Below, one piece after another: positions 35,371-48,732 of a stretch of 64,000 nt of DNA. The notes below the pieces were generated by a model. That model saw nothing but the letters and a program-made list of their open reading frames with translations. It made no database searches and was not told where the DNA came from. The stretch's first letter is position 1, and each line of letters starts with the position of its first letter. A program made the position numbers and the translations under genes. Source of the stretch: Trichinella spiralis (lineage: Eukaryota > Nematoda > Enoplea > Trichinellida > Trichinellidae); contig CM012955.1 of NCBI GenBank assembly GCA_000181795.3, positions 5,763,926 to 5,827,925 of the forward strand. Reading direction: 5' to 3'.

Positions 35371-37410
35371 GGAAATAATTTTTCCACGAGGGTGGATCAA
35401 AAATGATTATTTTCATTTGTCGTCAAATAAGTATGAAATTGACGTCAGCAGCTTTGTAAAAAAACATATCAAGAATAGAACTGCAATGGATGTTGTTGAC
35501 AAGGATGTGGCCAGCTGATAGCAATTCAAATTGCAAGCCAGACGTATAGATGCGTCTGCCATTGTCGTGCTAGGCATACCGGATGTTAGCCGGAAAAAAA
35601 GCCACTTGATGCATACTTTTGCGAAATTAGATGTGAAATTAAAATTTTTACGCTTCTTCTTATTCTTTTTGTTCAAACAGAAATTCTGTGGCATCATCTG
35701 AAAGTAGCAAAAAGTCGTTTTTTTTCCAATTTAATTGCACATGTTGAAAAGCATCGAAAGAAAAATTAACCAAAAATCAAAGTCTCAATGAGAGTGTCAG
35801 GTTGGATTTGTGTTTTGCAATCTTTTTCTTTTTCTTTTATTTTTTCACATTATCTCAAAGCATCCAACCAGCTAGCTGCTGTAAACAACAAACAATAAAC
35901 AAGTCGTGGCAAATTATTCAGGCTAATTTCAAGCTGAACAGTGGACAATATATATATATATTATTGACATAATCCAAAGCAAAGTGGACAAACAACACTT
36001 TAATATTCGACTTCAACGTTCTCTGGTCGTCAGTGTTGAAAAGGATGAATAGAAATTGAAGGCAATGAATCACACACAAACACACAAATCGCTTGTCAGC
36101 CTTGCTCAGTGTTCAATAAGATGTTTCGAAATGTGTTGAACGACCGGCTGTTGAAGACGAATCGTCAAGCACAAGCAGCCTCAAATGAACTTCATCCACA
36201 ACGTGCCGACCATTCCAGTCGGCTATTTATGAAAATATAAAGTGAAGAAATGAAATTCAAATTTCCATTTCAGCAACAATATTGCACCACTTGTTGAGAA
36301 AGTGGTAATTGAAGAAGCAACAAGTGATTTTCCAACCACTGGGAACTTTTCCAAATGTATTCGACAACAAACAACGCCCATCCGCCCCCTACCCTAACTG
36401 ATACGGAAATTTTGTCTCGCATCCTCCAAATCAACTCTCAATAATCAATATTTGAACAAAACTTTTTTACAAATTCTATTCAAAAATTAAAAATCTTATT
36501 GATTGTTGGATAAATTGCAACGACAAAAAAGAAAATACGCACGCTCACCACCACTGTTCGTCAGACAGATTGGGCAATTTCGATAGTGAAAAAATTTGCA
36601 TAAAGTACTGCGGTTCATTTTTACACAATTCGTGATCAAAATGAAACAATTGAAATTCAAACAGCGCAAATTAATATGGCAAAAACAGCTTTCTAACCTA
36701 TCAGTCAGTGGAATTTGAATTAATAAATGAATTGTTTTTGTTTTTGAAAATTAAAATTCCAAATTCTCGTTCATCACATCAATACAGTACAAAGCAGAAA
36801 ACGAAAAAAAAAAAGAACATATACAACTCCTTTATGTTGTTGTTGTTGTTAAACAAATCATAATCGTAAAAAGAAAAGAGAAAAAAAAATTCAACTCTTA
36901 CTTTTGTAGAAAAATTGTAGAATTGTTTGTCCGTTAAAAGTAATTTTCTTTTTTCTCATTTGCATCAACACGAATCCAGTTGGACATTTGTGACGTGAAA
37001 TGTTGGAAATATTCCACCACAACAGTACAAATAATAATAATAATAATGATGATGATGATTATGATGATAACGATAGAAAAATTATGATTATGATTATTCA
37101 ATTTGAACGGAACAACAGGAAATTGAATCCAATCAAAATTTCACGCAGTTGTAACTTCAATTCATCATCAGCTTCAATTGAGAGAAAAAAAAGGCGAAGA
37201 AGAAAAAGAAATAGAAGAAGAAGACGAAGAACAGAAAGCAAATGAAACTTGCAAATCAATCGGCGAAAAACTTGTCAACAAAAATTAAGATCGTAAGAAT
37301 TGTCATGCGTATGCAAATTTTTCAATTTCCACTTCTACAGTAACGAGGTGAAAATTGTCGAACTCAAAAATTTTTTTTTGTCAATGTTAGAAAAAGTTTA
37401 TTTGATTACT

Positions 37411-37446
37411 GAAATCAAATCAAATCAAATCAAATCAAATAAATAA
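37411..37446. repeat. (AAATC)n pentanucleotide array
   Basis: Six tandem AAATC units followed by AAAT units. Confidence 0.9.
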
Positions 37447-38216
37447 AGATTTTTGTACTGTAAAATTCAAGTTCAGGGAAAAGAGAAGAAGAAATCAATT
37501 GAACAGACAGAACGAATTGAATTGTTGGAATATTTTGCATATTTTTGCATAAAGAAGAAAAAGAAAATCACCAGAGTGGTAGATTAATTGCGCTCCAAGT
37601 AGCGACGCGTAAGCGATTGGAAGTGGAAAAAAAAGTGACCCATTTAGTAGAAGAACAATTGTATTGTCCATTTCAAATTTAAAAAACTGACGTTTAATGT
37701 TTTTTTTCTTTTTCCGCTTTGATTTATAAGAAATTTTTTTTTCAAAACATGCTTCACTTACTTGTAATTTTTATGCAACTTTTGTCAACTGTTGTTGGTC
37801 GGTTTTGAACAAATAAATAAATAAATACAGCTTGATCAAGTAAGTCAGAAGGCAGATGGATGGGAATGAAATTTGTTGAAAAGGCAAAATCAGTCACCCA
37901 AAGTGTCCCTGAATGTGATGATAACAGACGAAGAGTAAGAGAGAAAGAGAGAGAGAAAGAAATTAGAATCAAAATGCCAACTTGCCAACGCCCTCTTTCG
38001 ATTCTTGCTGCTTGTCCACCAATTGTTAAGCAGCTTGAAGAGGCGCACGTTCAACACAACAACCCCGTACGAAAGCAGTATACTGCTTGGTGGCCGTCGA
38101 TGAAATACACCGCATACCATAGCTGTTGACGAACAAACCTCGACTCATTTACTCATCACAGACTATTTTTGTTATAATGAAATTCAAAAAAAAACCATTG
38201 ACAATTTTGTGAAAAA

Positions 38217-38222
38217 TTTATT
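38217..38222 (-). terminator. poly(A) signal of the AKTIP gene (AATAAA on minus)
   Basis: TTTATT on plus reads AATAAA on minus about 220 bp after the AKTIP stop codon. Nearer variants may be used instead. Confidence 0.3.
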
Positions 38223-38439
38223 TCACATCAAAAATAGAATTGAAACATGTAAAATTTAAATATTTCAAATATCAACTTCATTTTCAACCTATACAACAAC
38301 AAAAACAAAAAAATAATTCATGCGCATCCGAATCCTGTTACGGTGATGTACAGGTGGAAATGTTTTTAAAAACAAAATATGGGATACGGTAAAAAATTTT
38401 AATTCAACTGAAAGTATAATTCTGTGTCGTTTTGGTGAT

Positions 38440-41400
38440 TCAGACCCGTCGCAGTTTGCTGAACAAAGTTTCCACAATGCTGTCGAAGCGTATATCTCGG
38501 TTGGAATTGAAAATGAACTGCCTCAACGGTTCGTGGATTGCCTGGTTCCACGGGGTAAAGCTGAAATTTTGGAAAAAACAAAAAAGTAAAAATATTCAAC
38601 TGGTAAAAATCCGGTCTTCTGTACATACCGTATGCTGTGCTCGTCTTCGCTGGACAACAAGTCGAAAATTGCTTCACGACTTTGGCAAACGCAGTTTTTG
38701 ACTTTCGCAAAAAATTCCTCTGGTTTCTCTTGTAACCTGAACGACAAAAAAATTATACATACACGGATTAATTTTAAAAAAAAAGGGGGGGGGGAACCAA
38801 AAAGCTACAACATGGAAAATGAAATCATTTGTAAATTATGCTAAATTCTATATATATATATATAGATATAGATATTAATATAGATATACTACTGGCGACA
38901 GATTTCTCCAGAGATGCAATTCTTGAAACGCAACGCACTGTGGTCGAATATTTCTTGGGCAAAATTGATCACATGATACACGTGAAGCTTGTCGGCCGAG
39001 CTGCAACGAGACAGAACTATTTTTATTATTGAATTTACAGCAACAGTTGCAAGTTGTGATCGATGAGTAAAAATAAACTTTCTCAACGGAGATCTCTAAT
39101 CTGAAAACCTAATCTCCACCCTCCTGCCACGCCTTCATCCTTCAACTTCCCCGCCCACCTACACCGACTGACACACCAGTGTACGGCACAGGAAAGAAAT
39201 CAACAAATTTATATTCAATTTAAATTCATTGTAGTCGATTGCATCTCAAAGTGACTCTCAAAAAGCAACAAGAGTCCAATTATACTACTGCATTCGCTTG
39301 TAAATGAAAAAAAATAATAAGAAACAACACTCTACCAAAATTATAATAAATTACTAATAATAATAAAACATAATCGCAATTGAATTCACTTTTTGAAATT
39401 GAAAATTTTTTCAAAATCAAGCAACTAATAATTACGTAACTTTTTCACAAACGATAACCACGCATACGCAAAGTAATCAATGGAATCAAATAATTATTTG
39501 ATTAACAACAACACCAGTATAAAATTCTTGTAAAATAATAATAATATTCATCATCATTTCTCTAATAAATAACACCGTCTTTTATTTGTAAAAACTAATA
39601 AAACTGAATAGGAAAATGAATTTTCAAAAACATCATTTTGTCAATAAAATGAATACCAATCGCATGTTGCAATTGTTGTTTTATACAACGGATATTATTT
39701 ATCTATTTTCATTGATCAATCGAACATTCCATTTTAATAAGACACATGCTTTAAAGAAAGCAGTCGATATTTCACATGAACAGCAACAATAAAACAAAGC
39801 AATGAAACAATCACGGTCGAACAACAACAACAACAACAACAACAATACATTGCTAATATTCGTAAATTAAATTAATCAAACTGTCATTTATTTTTATTCC
39901 CATATTCTCTTCAGACGTTTCCAACAAAATTATTCAATAATCCATTTCAGTTTGCAGATCGCTTTTGCATTATATACAAAATAAACCGTTTCAATTCAAT
40001 CATTCCATTTCTGAAAGAATGGACAATTGCCGTTCGCTCGCATGCTGTCAACTAACAGCCATTAGCGTATATTATTAATTTAGCAGTTATCCTTTGATGC
40101 ATCGAAAGTGGGCCCCAAAAAAAAAGAATTGAACCAATAAATCTTTTTAATAAACTAATTCTTATTTGAAAAGTTAATAAAAAGAAAAATAAACCAATCC
40201 ATTAATTGACATTTTCACACTGAACTAAAAATCTATTATACAAATTACAGTTGAACAACAGCACAATCCAACTTACTGTAAAACAGACTTTCCATTTGCA
40301 AAGTTGGTTAATTTTCGTATAAAAAAAATCACTTAATAATATTGGAATTCAATACTGACATTATCATAAGTTTGTTAAACAATTTTTAATTTTCCAATGC
40401 AACAAAAAATTTCAATTCTGTCATGTGAATAACATTTCATTTATTAAATTATAAATAAATTTCATAACTACCATTAAAATATATTAAATAATAATAAAGT
40501 TTTAAATGTCGAAAACACATTTGTATATGTGCTTGAGCGTGTGCGTAAAAGCCAATCTGCTTACCATAGATGAAAAGCAATTTAACCTTTATAAATATAA
40601 GCAAATCGTATAATAAAAGTAATTGCCAAAATCTAAGCTATAAAATGAACACCAGAAGCACTTCAGTACAAAATTTAATTATTGCCCAACAGAGAATAAC
40701 GCACAGCAATAGACTTACCAGTAAATCGAATATTCTCTTTTGAGTAACGCAATAATGTTGTGAACTTAGCTTTGTGTTCGCAGTTATTGACAAAATTGAA
40801 ACTGAAACAAACCTTGACCGTAATACTACATTCTACTGATATAATCATTGTAGCATTGCATTGTATCGTCATTAATTCCACTTTCATCTTATAAAATCTC
40901 GATTTTCAAACGCACTTGATACAATTTCATTCGCTAAACAAGACAAGACAAAACCAAAACAGCTCACATGAAATTGCACATTTCACAGCAAATACAATAA
41001 CTGATGAACATTTCAGCATTCAAATTTATTAAGTAAATTTAAATAATTTTTCAGTTATAATCACATAACACATTTGAAGCATAAAACAATCCATCAAAAA
41101 TAAAACAAAGACTAAAATAAATGAAATATGTAAGAACAAAACAATAAACCATTCAATAATAACTTCAACTATGAAAACAAAGTTCATTAAATAACATTTT
41201 CATATTTTCATTTCAAAAATCATTATTAAAATATAAAAATTCACATTCATCAGAAGTAAATTTTTCCTATAAAACATTAACACAAATAAATATGCGAAAA
41301 TTATTCAAAATAATGCATGCGAATCACTAGTACTGTAACAGAACATGCAGCAATCGGGCAAATTGAGGAAAAATTTAACAATAATTAGTGAAAATTGGCT

Positions 41401-42087
41401 TTAAAAAATTGAATTTCGAAAAAATAATTAAAATGACATGCAATGCACTCAAGGAACACAGTTAATCACAATATGATGATTCACCATTGAGTTGGATATC
41501 GGATAGATTGGAAAAGTATTTGTAAAATTTTCAATAAAATAATTAATACTCCACTGAAAAACAACCATCAGAAATTATGTACTTGAAAAATTAAAAGTTA
41601 AGTGTTCAGAAACGCGTCACTTCAGAAACAGTTTAAATGTAAAATTTTTACTTTACCATTGAGAATAAAGCAAGCTAGTATCCAATTCTCCAGTTTTGCT
41701 GTCAACAGCGGGATGATAAACTTCGTTTTCAAAACGGAAGGAAGGCACTGCATTTTCATCGTCAGGCAAGTAAACACGAAATCGAAATATAGCACCTTGA
41801 AATACGCCAACACGGATAAACATAACGCCCGCCCATTCTATAATTCGCCATAAGCAAAAAATAATGTCTCATTTGTTGAATATATATATTTTTTTAACAA
41901 TTAATATTACCCATAGAATTAGCCACTGTTGGAATACAGTACACACCGCTTCGTCTTTTTCGCATAAACAAAGCACTATCAAAAAGAAAATTAAGCCGAT
42001 AATACTTTGATGATGAAAACATTCAACTCACTATTCAACACTGATAATATAATCTTGACGAATTAAATCAACGACGGCTTCTTCCAT
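38440..42087 (-). CDS. AKTIP: AKTIP/Ft1 (FTS) UBC-like adaptor
   Basis: Six coding exons keep frame: 42087-42032, 41975-41911, 41837-41657, 39000-38893, 38736-38629 and 38560-38440 (TGA). They encode about 212 residues. The UBC-like core aligns with AKTIP: SGVYCIPT, WAGVMFIRVGVFQGAIFRFR, VYLPDD, then FENEVYHPAVDSKTGELDTS. AKTIP's dead-E2 region reads HPLVDPTSGELD in human, with no catalytic cysteine, and the same holds here. The C-terminal FTPWNQAIHE matches the human SFSPWNPSVHD. The family forms the FTS-Hook-FHIP complex that links cargo to dynein and takes part in endosome transport. Human AKTIP is longer at the N-terminus (292 aa). The frame is open back to an acceptor at 42092, so an upstream exon is possible. 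Intron 3 (39001-41656) is 2.66 kb, far longer than any other here. Confidence 0.85.
38785..38794. repeat. G10 run after an A run
   Basis: Ten G follow nine A, inside an AKTIP intron (38737-38892). Confidence 0.85.
38849..38881. repeat. (TA)n with GATA units in an AKTIP intron
   Basis: A TA array grading into GATATA/TTAATA units just upstream of the exon 4 donor on the minus strand. Confidence 0.85.
39821..39845. repeat. (ACA)n microsatellite in an AKTIP intron
   Basis: Eight tandem CAA units inside the large third intron of the AKTIP gene. Confidence 0.9.
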
Positions 42088-42091
42088 ATCA

Positions 42092-43760
42092 CTGAAAACT
42101 ACAATTTATTACGATCCTATGAAAATATAAATTTAGAATAAAATACAGTATAACAAGAAAACAATCGGTTGGTTGACCTTAGCAGGTGGAATCAAAATAC
42201 CTTGTCAAAATTATACTTCATCATCATTAATTTAAAAAAGCAAATAAAACAATAAAGAAATATTATTATAAGAATTATATTAGTTTTCAATCACAGTTTT
42301 TTTTTGTTTATCATTTTGATTTTGAACAGAAGTATGCAATGTGGAAAGAAAAGTTGATGTCGCCGTCACACTGATCATGCGTATAATTGTATTAGAAATT
42401 TCACTATTGTCTATTTATTTTTAAATCCAGCACTAACTGCAAAATATTAACGTTTTTGCGAACAGTTAAAATCCGTTCATTTTATTTAACTTCCCTTTTT
42501 CTATAAAAAAGTCACATTCCCACAACGAGTTAACGCAGATACTGAAAAGTGTTTCAAGTTATGTATTCTGTTTATATTTTCAACAGTTAAAACATGCTGT
42601 AAAGCAATGTTTGAAAATTTGCAATTTTATTGCAATGTAACGCTTTAAAAAATAATTCAGTTAACAACGCAATATTATATGAGTATAAAACGAATTCTTT
42701 TAAGAAGCTTCTTTTATTTATTCAATGAAAGCCAATTTCTCTTGTCTTCCACTTACATTTCTAAATTAATGTTTTGTTTTTCGAAAGGCACTAAAATAAT
42801 TTTTCTAAAGTTTGTTAGCGAAAAGAAATTGTTCAATTATATACATTGTTGGTGTATAGAGCTTTCTGCAATTCTATTCCACTATAGCAGTGTGCTTCAT
42901 TCCACTGGTGATAATTTTAACCCAACATGTTTCTCGTAATGTATATTATTCTCTTTGCAATTCGTGCCAGTACTAATTTAAATGAAAGCATTGATAACCA
43001 TCGATACGACGTCATGAAAGTTTTGTCTTATCTAGCACGAACGAGAAATATTGAGTGGCTCTTGAGATTGAAATTGCCCTTGTTTGAAATGTGATATCTT
43101 CTTCTGCATGGCAACGTTGTCTACTTTAATGAATCTTTCTTTACTTATATATATAACAAGAAATGTGGAAGCGCTTGGTAAATGAAGATTATTACTGTTC
43201 AATATTGTTATTTCACGTGCGCTGATTTTGGATTCAATAAAACTTTGTCTAATATTCGTTGTTTATACGGCTGATAATAAATGCTGAGCGATCGAACAGG
43301 ACGATGAATGTACTTATGAATAAATGATAAAAGTTTTTTTTAATGCCAACTTCGAAAATTTTTATTAAAGTTAAAGCAAATTTAATGCTGAAGAAATTTA
43401 TTGCGCGACATTTTTTTAGATATCATCAACTAAATTATTGTAAACTTTCATGTTAATTTGAAAATTATAACAAAATAACTTGTAAATTTAATAATTTAAA
43501 GATTTTTAATATCCACAAATTGTTTAAATTATTTTTAATTTAAAATTTTATAAATTTTTAAAATTTTTAAAATTTTTTCATTTACAGTATCCATAAAGGA
43601 ACTTAAATGTCAAAATATTTTACTGTACTTTGTGCTAACGGAGAGTGACCCGTGTGGTTTTTGGTCAGTGTTTTTTTGTGTCATCAGATGTTTTTTATTT
43701 CATTTATATAAATAATAACTCGTTTATACAAGTTTTTTTTCTATTTTTAGCTGATTGAGA
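42092..43760. other. intergenic between divergent AKTIP and GCP3 genes
   Basis: The two genes point apart across about 1.7 kb, so both promoters lie here. The segment is AT-rich. I see no gene; a plus frame at 42679 has no support. Confidence 0.45.
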
Positions 43761-46700
43761 ATGTCGTTTTTGAAAACTAACGTGATCGATTTAGCTTCGG
43801 AGCTGCGTAAGCTTGCGAAAGCTATATTGAAGGATGATGATCTTGTTGGTAAGTATTAATAATTTTTTTTTATTTTTCACTGTAAGCGTGGTATATTTTT
43901 AGATGAGTATGAAAGAAAAATTGATCAAGCAGTATTCACGTTGATCAGGTAGTGCACTATAGAAAACGTAGATTAATTTTAAAAGTTTGGTTATAGCGGT
44001 TCCAACGGACAAGAAAGTGTGAATGCTGACGAGCAGGTGAATGCGGGAAATCAGGTGAATGACAAGCAGGTGAATGATTTGATCAGATCGATTCAAAAAA
44101 TTTGTAAGTTAGTTTTGTTTTTTATTTTATGTCTACTACATTGGTTTATTTAAGTACTGGAGAGAAATGATATCGAACCGGCACTTGAATGCACGTCACT
44201 GTGTTACGATCTGAAAGATATGGTGCGTTTATTTCCTATTTTTAAAGTTGCTTAAATTGACATTTATTTCAGGGTGTTGATAAAATTGCTGAAATATTTC
44301 GTTTTCTTCTCGCACTGACCGAAGATTGGAACGATGTACGTATTTTTATTTGAAATTAATACTATACTTCTTTTCTTCTAAAACATATGCATAAATTCCG
44401 TTTCGTACGCAAATTCTGATAAAACACGAAGATTTTTGCGAGCTTTTTTCAGGAAGAGGAGAATAAATGAGAGAGCAGTGTGATACATAATAATGGTATT
44501 ATTTTAATTTTTTAAGGAAAGAACAGCTATACTCGACACAGAAAAGGAGGAAATGACAGCGGAATGTTTCGACAGCACAGAGATGGAATTAGTTGAACAG
44601 CTTGAGAATGCATTGAATTCAAAGGCAGCAGTGGAAAGTAGTGAGAACGTTGCATCGACTGGTGAAAAGGAGAAAGACAAGTAAATATTGGATGAATTTT
44701 TAGCATATGCTCTTCTTTCAATTATTTATTTTTGTCATCATTTAGTTTGGTTTAACTTTATTTTTTATTTACTTTTTTACTGTTTTTCATGATTCTTCAT
44801 TTTCTACTTTTTCAATGTAAACTTAGTCGATTCACCGAAATTGAATATAGGATGGATATTTTTTTTAACTTATAATAAGCAAGAACAGTTGTATATGCAT
44901 GTAACATTAATTTTTACATAAATGAAAATGATATATTTTTTCCAGGAAAATTAGTGCTTCTAATTCGATTGTCGTTCCACGAAATGCTTACGATCCGGGT
45001 ATGGCAGAGCTTAAACATAGCTATAGATTTTTTTAGTGAAATTTATAATAAAATATATTATAGAAAATGTGATTCGTGAGATTGATTCTCTGATGCACGA
45101 CTGTCTGTATGTTCTTCAAGGATTGAATGGAAACTTGATTCGCATTGATCGCACCGCAGAAACAATACAGTTTACTATTCCGGTAAGCGAAATGTTGTTC
45201 AAATGCAAATCTGATTTGTTGGAAATTTTATTTGACACATAGGTAAAGAAAGCTTTTGGACAACAGGTGAAAGAATTGTCTGTCTATGGATTTTGTTATC
45301 TGAAGCTACGCCGCTTTTGCGACAAGTTTTCCAATTCCAATGAAAAGAAGGTTTTTCTTACGGTAATTTATTTTTTCATTTTAAATCACATATATATTTT
45401 ACTATATACATGTCTGTATATTTCAAAATGAACAGGCCTTTAGTGTTACCGTCGATAGTTTACTGCGCCGGTATTTTGCGTCCATTGCAGAATTGGAAAC
45501 AAAAGTAGATTGTTTGGTGATAATTGTACCAGCAGAATGAGAAATTTAAGCTTCGTGTGTTTTCAGTTGCTTTCTAGAATTCGTAAAAACAAAGAAAATC
45601 AGAAGCATCGAGGCAAACGTATTGGTTTGCTTCCCGAAGAAGTATTCGTGAAATTGTGGGATTTCAAGGCACCAATGCTGTCTATGTGTAGAATTGTAGA
45701 CAAAGCTGAAGGTATGTTTCTTTTTATTTTGGTTGGATAATATTTGGATATATATGTATTTTTAAACTTTAAAATCAGATGAGATTCTTTTTGATGAATT
45801 TGATGCATTTCAGAATTTGAAATAAGTTTTATCACTTGTTTTTTTAGCAGTTTGTTTAGATGAAAATTGAATTCTACTTAATAAATTGATATTTATGATT
45901 TCAGAATGGACCAGTGGCAAATTTATGTCCAAAGTGTATGGAGAAGTGTTTTGTGGACATTCTAAAATTGAAAAATTGGCTACGGATGCTTTGGACAAGG
46001 TTTGTCTGAAATTGAAGCAGATGATACTTTCTTGGATGTACGAAGGAGTCATTGAAAATGGTCGCGATGAGGTAGCAGATTATTTATATTAAATGATTTT
46101 TATTTTCATGAATAATAATGATAATTCAATTTTCTTATATCATCATCAGTTTTTCATCTACAAGACGAAAACAGATGACAGTGACGATTCTTGGTGGAAT
46201 AACTCATACCAAATTCGTGAATCCTGCGTTCCGTGTTTTCTTTCTCCGCACATCGTGAGAAAAGTGATTGAAGATTTTATTTATTTTTTGAGTTGGAAAT
46301 TATACAAGATGAATATATTTAGATTTTAATTACCGGAAAATCTGTACTGTTTCTGCAAAAAGCTTGCGGTCAATCAGTGGACATTTCTTTTGTTCACGGT
46401 CAACGAGATTTGCTTCAAGGAGTGGCTCGTATGAAATATTTCGCTTTAAATCATTTTCCACTGTAACATGTCACGTGTTAATTTTCTAGCAACTTGTATG
46501 TTTATGATTGAAAAGCACGAAAAGATCAGTTCTTTGATTACCGAAAGTTATAAAGCCGTGAGTCGAGCTGTGTTGGATGTGTTGCCATCAAAATTGAACA
46601 TCAAATTTCACCTGAAGGTAGAAACAGAAGAATAATGTTGTTGCAAGTTTTCAATATGTTTTTTTCAATTAAACAATTTAATAGGCACTGAAAGATTATG

Positions 46701-48217
46701 TATTGCTTTATCGAGGAGATTTTGCCACTCACTTGTTGGAAGTGTTGCGGTTAGTGTAGTTTTATTTTCATTTTAAATATGTTGATTGAACTTTTCTGTA
46801 TTGTTTTGCTTTCAGTGAAGAATTGGATGAACCAAATGCAATGTTGCACATGCAGTCGTTGACGTTTGCTTTGGAATGTGCTGTTCTCGGCAGTTCTTCC
46901 AAAGCAGATTTTGACAATTTGATCCTGAATCAGATTGACTTGAAAATTTTACAACCAACCGAGTCTGACAATTCTTTGGATAATCTGATTATTACGTATC
47001 GTATGACACCTGAAGTATCGGCTGTAAGTGTTGCTTTTTCATGTTCAATTATTAATTTTTTTTCAAATTAACCAATCCCTATTGCATATGTTCATGGTTT
47101 AAGATGTACAACGAAACTACGAAACCGATTTATGATTCGTTGTTCAGCTTTCTTTGGCGACTGCGACGTCTTAGCTTCATGCTTTATTCGAATGGAGGGA
47201 ATCTTGTCAGCTCTTCCACGCAATTGAAGATCGTTCCAGGTGAACATGTTCACCGATGTTTAATTATATATCTGTAGCAGTTGATTTTGTTCATTTTTTA
47301 GAATTCAGCAATCTTTGGCAGGAATTTGCACTCATGAACCGTGAATTGAGCAATTTCATTAGAAACGTCGAACACTACTTCTATTCTCAAGTAAACCATC
47401 AATTATTTATCTTAAAATTTTACACGTTTTTGTATTGTTCTTGCGAACGTTGACTTTTGCTTTGTGTTTAGGTTATTGAGAATGAATGGCTGAAATTCAT
47501 GTCCGCTATGGAGGATGCAGTGGATTTTGAGAATGTTATCAATGCGCACAATGAATTTTTGAAGCAACTTCTTGACAAAATGTTCCTGTCCGAGAAGCAT
47601 GCGGTAATAATTGTTATTTAAATTTCTACAACCATTTTCCCGTTGTTATGGATTGTCGGTTTGATTGATTTCTAGAAAGTGGCGGTGCATTTGCGAACGT
47701 TGTTTGGTATGGTGTTGGACTTTCAGAAACTTTATGGCCAGTTCATTGCGGCAGTCGACGAAGAGGAGGACCTTGAGGATATGAAACGGATGATGCATGC
47801 GGACTGTGAAGAACTTCGTTATGTTGTAAATGAAATTGTGAAAAAGGGTTTTCTATTTCTGAAAAAATTTTTGCTCATTTTCAGGAAGAATCCCCGACCA
47901 CCGATGGGAACGAATCTGCGAAAGAAGAAAAACTGCCAGCGAACGTGAAAGCTCGATTCTTCACATCTCTGACGTTGTTCAAGGATGCGTACAGGGTAAG
48001 AAGCATGAAATTGAAACGTATACGATTTAATAATACTTTTCTTTATATTTTTTCAAAAAACAATTAGATTGCAATGGGTCAGCTTTTGGTTGCGCTCGTC
48101 GAAGAAGACGACAGGATGCTTCGTCAGTTCAGCTTACAAATCGATTTCAACCGATGGTTTTACTATGAAAATGAGCAGGTGCGAAACTCGATTCGTTTCC
48201 GAAGCATCAAACAGTAA
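43761..48217 (+). CDS. TUBGCP3: gamma-tubulin complex component 3
   Basis: Twenty-three coding exons keep frame, starting 43761-43848, 43903-43948, 43997-44103, 44155-44222, 44273-44335, 44517-44680, 44946-44998, 45064-45182, 45243-45362, 45436-45504, 45567-45711, 45905-46071, 46150-46263, 46323-46428, about 46490-46617, 46685-46749, 46816-47023, 47104-47239, 47302-47390, 47472-47603, 47676-47825, 47885-47995 and 48068-48217. They encode about 865 residues (human 907). GCP3 marks include IRESCVPCFLSPHIVRKILI followed by TGKSVLFL, LLYRGDFATHLLEVL, LFSFLWRLRRL, VEHYFYSQVIENEW and FEN-VINAHNEFLKQLLDK. The last two lie in the gamma-tubulin-binding GRIP2 half. The protein nucleates microtubules in the gamma-tubulin complex at centrosomes. 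Exon 3 encodes an internal VN-rich repeat. For exon 21 a second donor at 47838 would add four codons in frame. An acceptor (ctatttttag) ends 10 nt before the ATG. Confidence 0.9.
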
Positions 48218-48270
48218 ACGGTGACGCACCCATGGTGATTAGTCTAATATAACAGTCTAACAGGATTAAA

Positions 48271-48276
48271 AATAAA
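48271..48276 (+). terminator. poly(A) signal of the GCP3 gene
   Basis: AATAAA lies 54 bp after the GCP3 stop codon. Confidence 0.5.
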
Positions 48277-48732
48277 GTAAACATGGTGATATGTCAAAGT
48301 AAAATTAATTTAAACATAGTGTTTTGTGCAATTTTACGCTGTGCAGTTAGTTGCCAAGTTATTCAGTGGATGCTTTTTTCATCACAAAAAAGCCATAATT
48401 TTTTTTTACTAAACCACTGGAATCAAATCGCTCCAATAATTCTGCGATCGTAATTTTCAAACTGACCCAACTTATACAAACGTAACAACGACGACGCATT
48501 GATTTTCTGTAAACACAACTTACAATTCCAATACAATTGACGTCAATTTCTAGTCTAATTTCGATAGACCGAAATTTACTTTCATTATAAAAATCAAATT
48601 TTTGTTCATTTTGTAAATCGCTAATGAATTATTTCAAAGAAAAATGAAAAAATCAATGATAAATATGAATTATAAAATAAACATTTTATGTTTAGAAAAC
48701 GAAACGACAGTTGGCAATTCATACTGTCTGAC

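Larger units (their letters stand above)
26419..38215. other. gene-poor stretch of about 12 kb
   Basis: This stretch is very AT-rich, packed with homopolymers and microsatellites. I find no splice-linked coding set. Isolated frames (ATG 27653, 94 codons; ATG 33219, 60 codons; minus 35697-35413, 94 codons) are noted separately or rejected. It may hold regulatory DNA or 5' exons for the GPCR gene. Confidence 0.45.

Noticed and set aside
35413-35697. 94-codon minus frame with a C-terminal hydrophobic segment
   Set aside because: The end could mimic a GPI or membrane anchor, but the first half is a KKNKKKRK run from AT-rich DNA and no partner exon was found.
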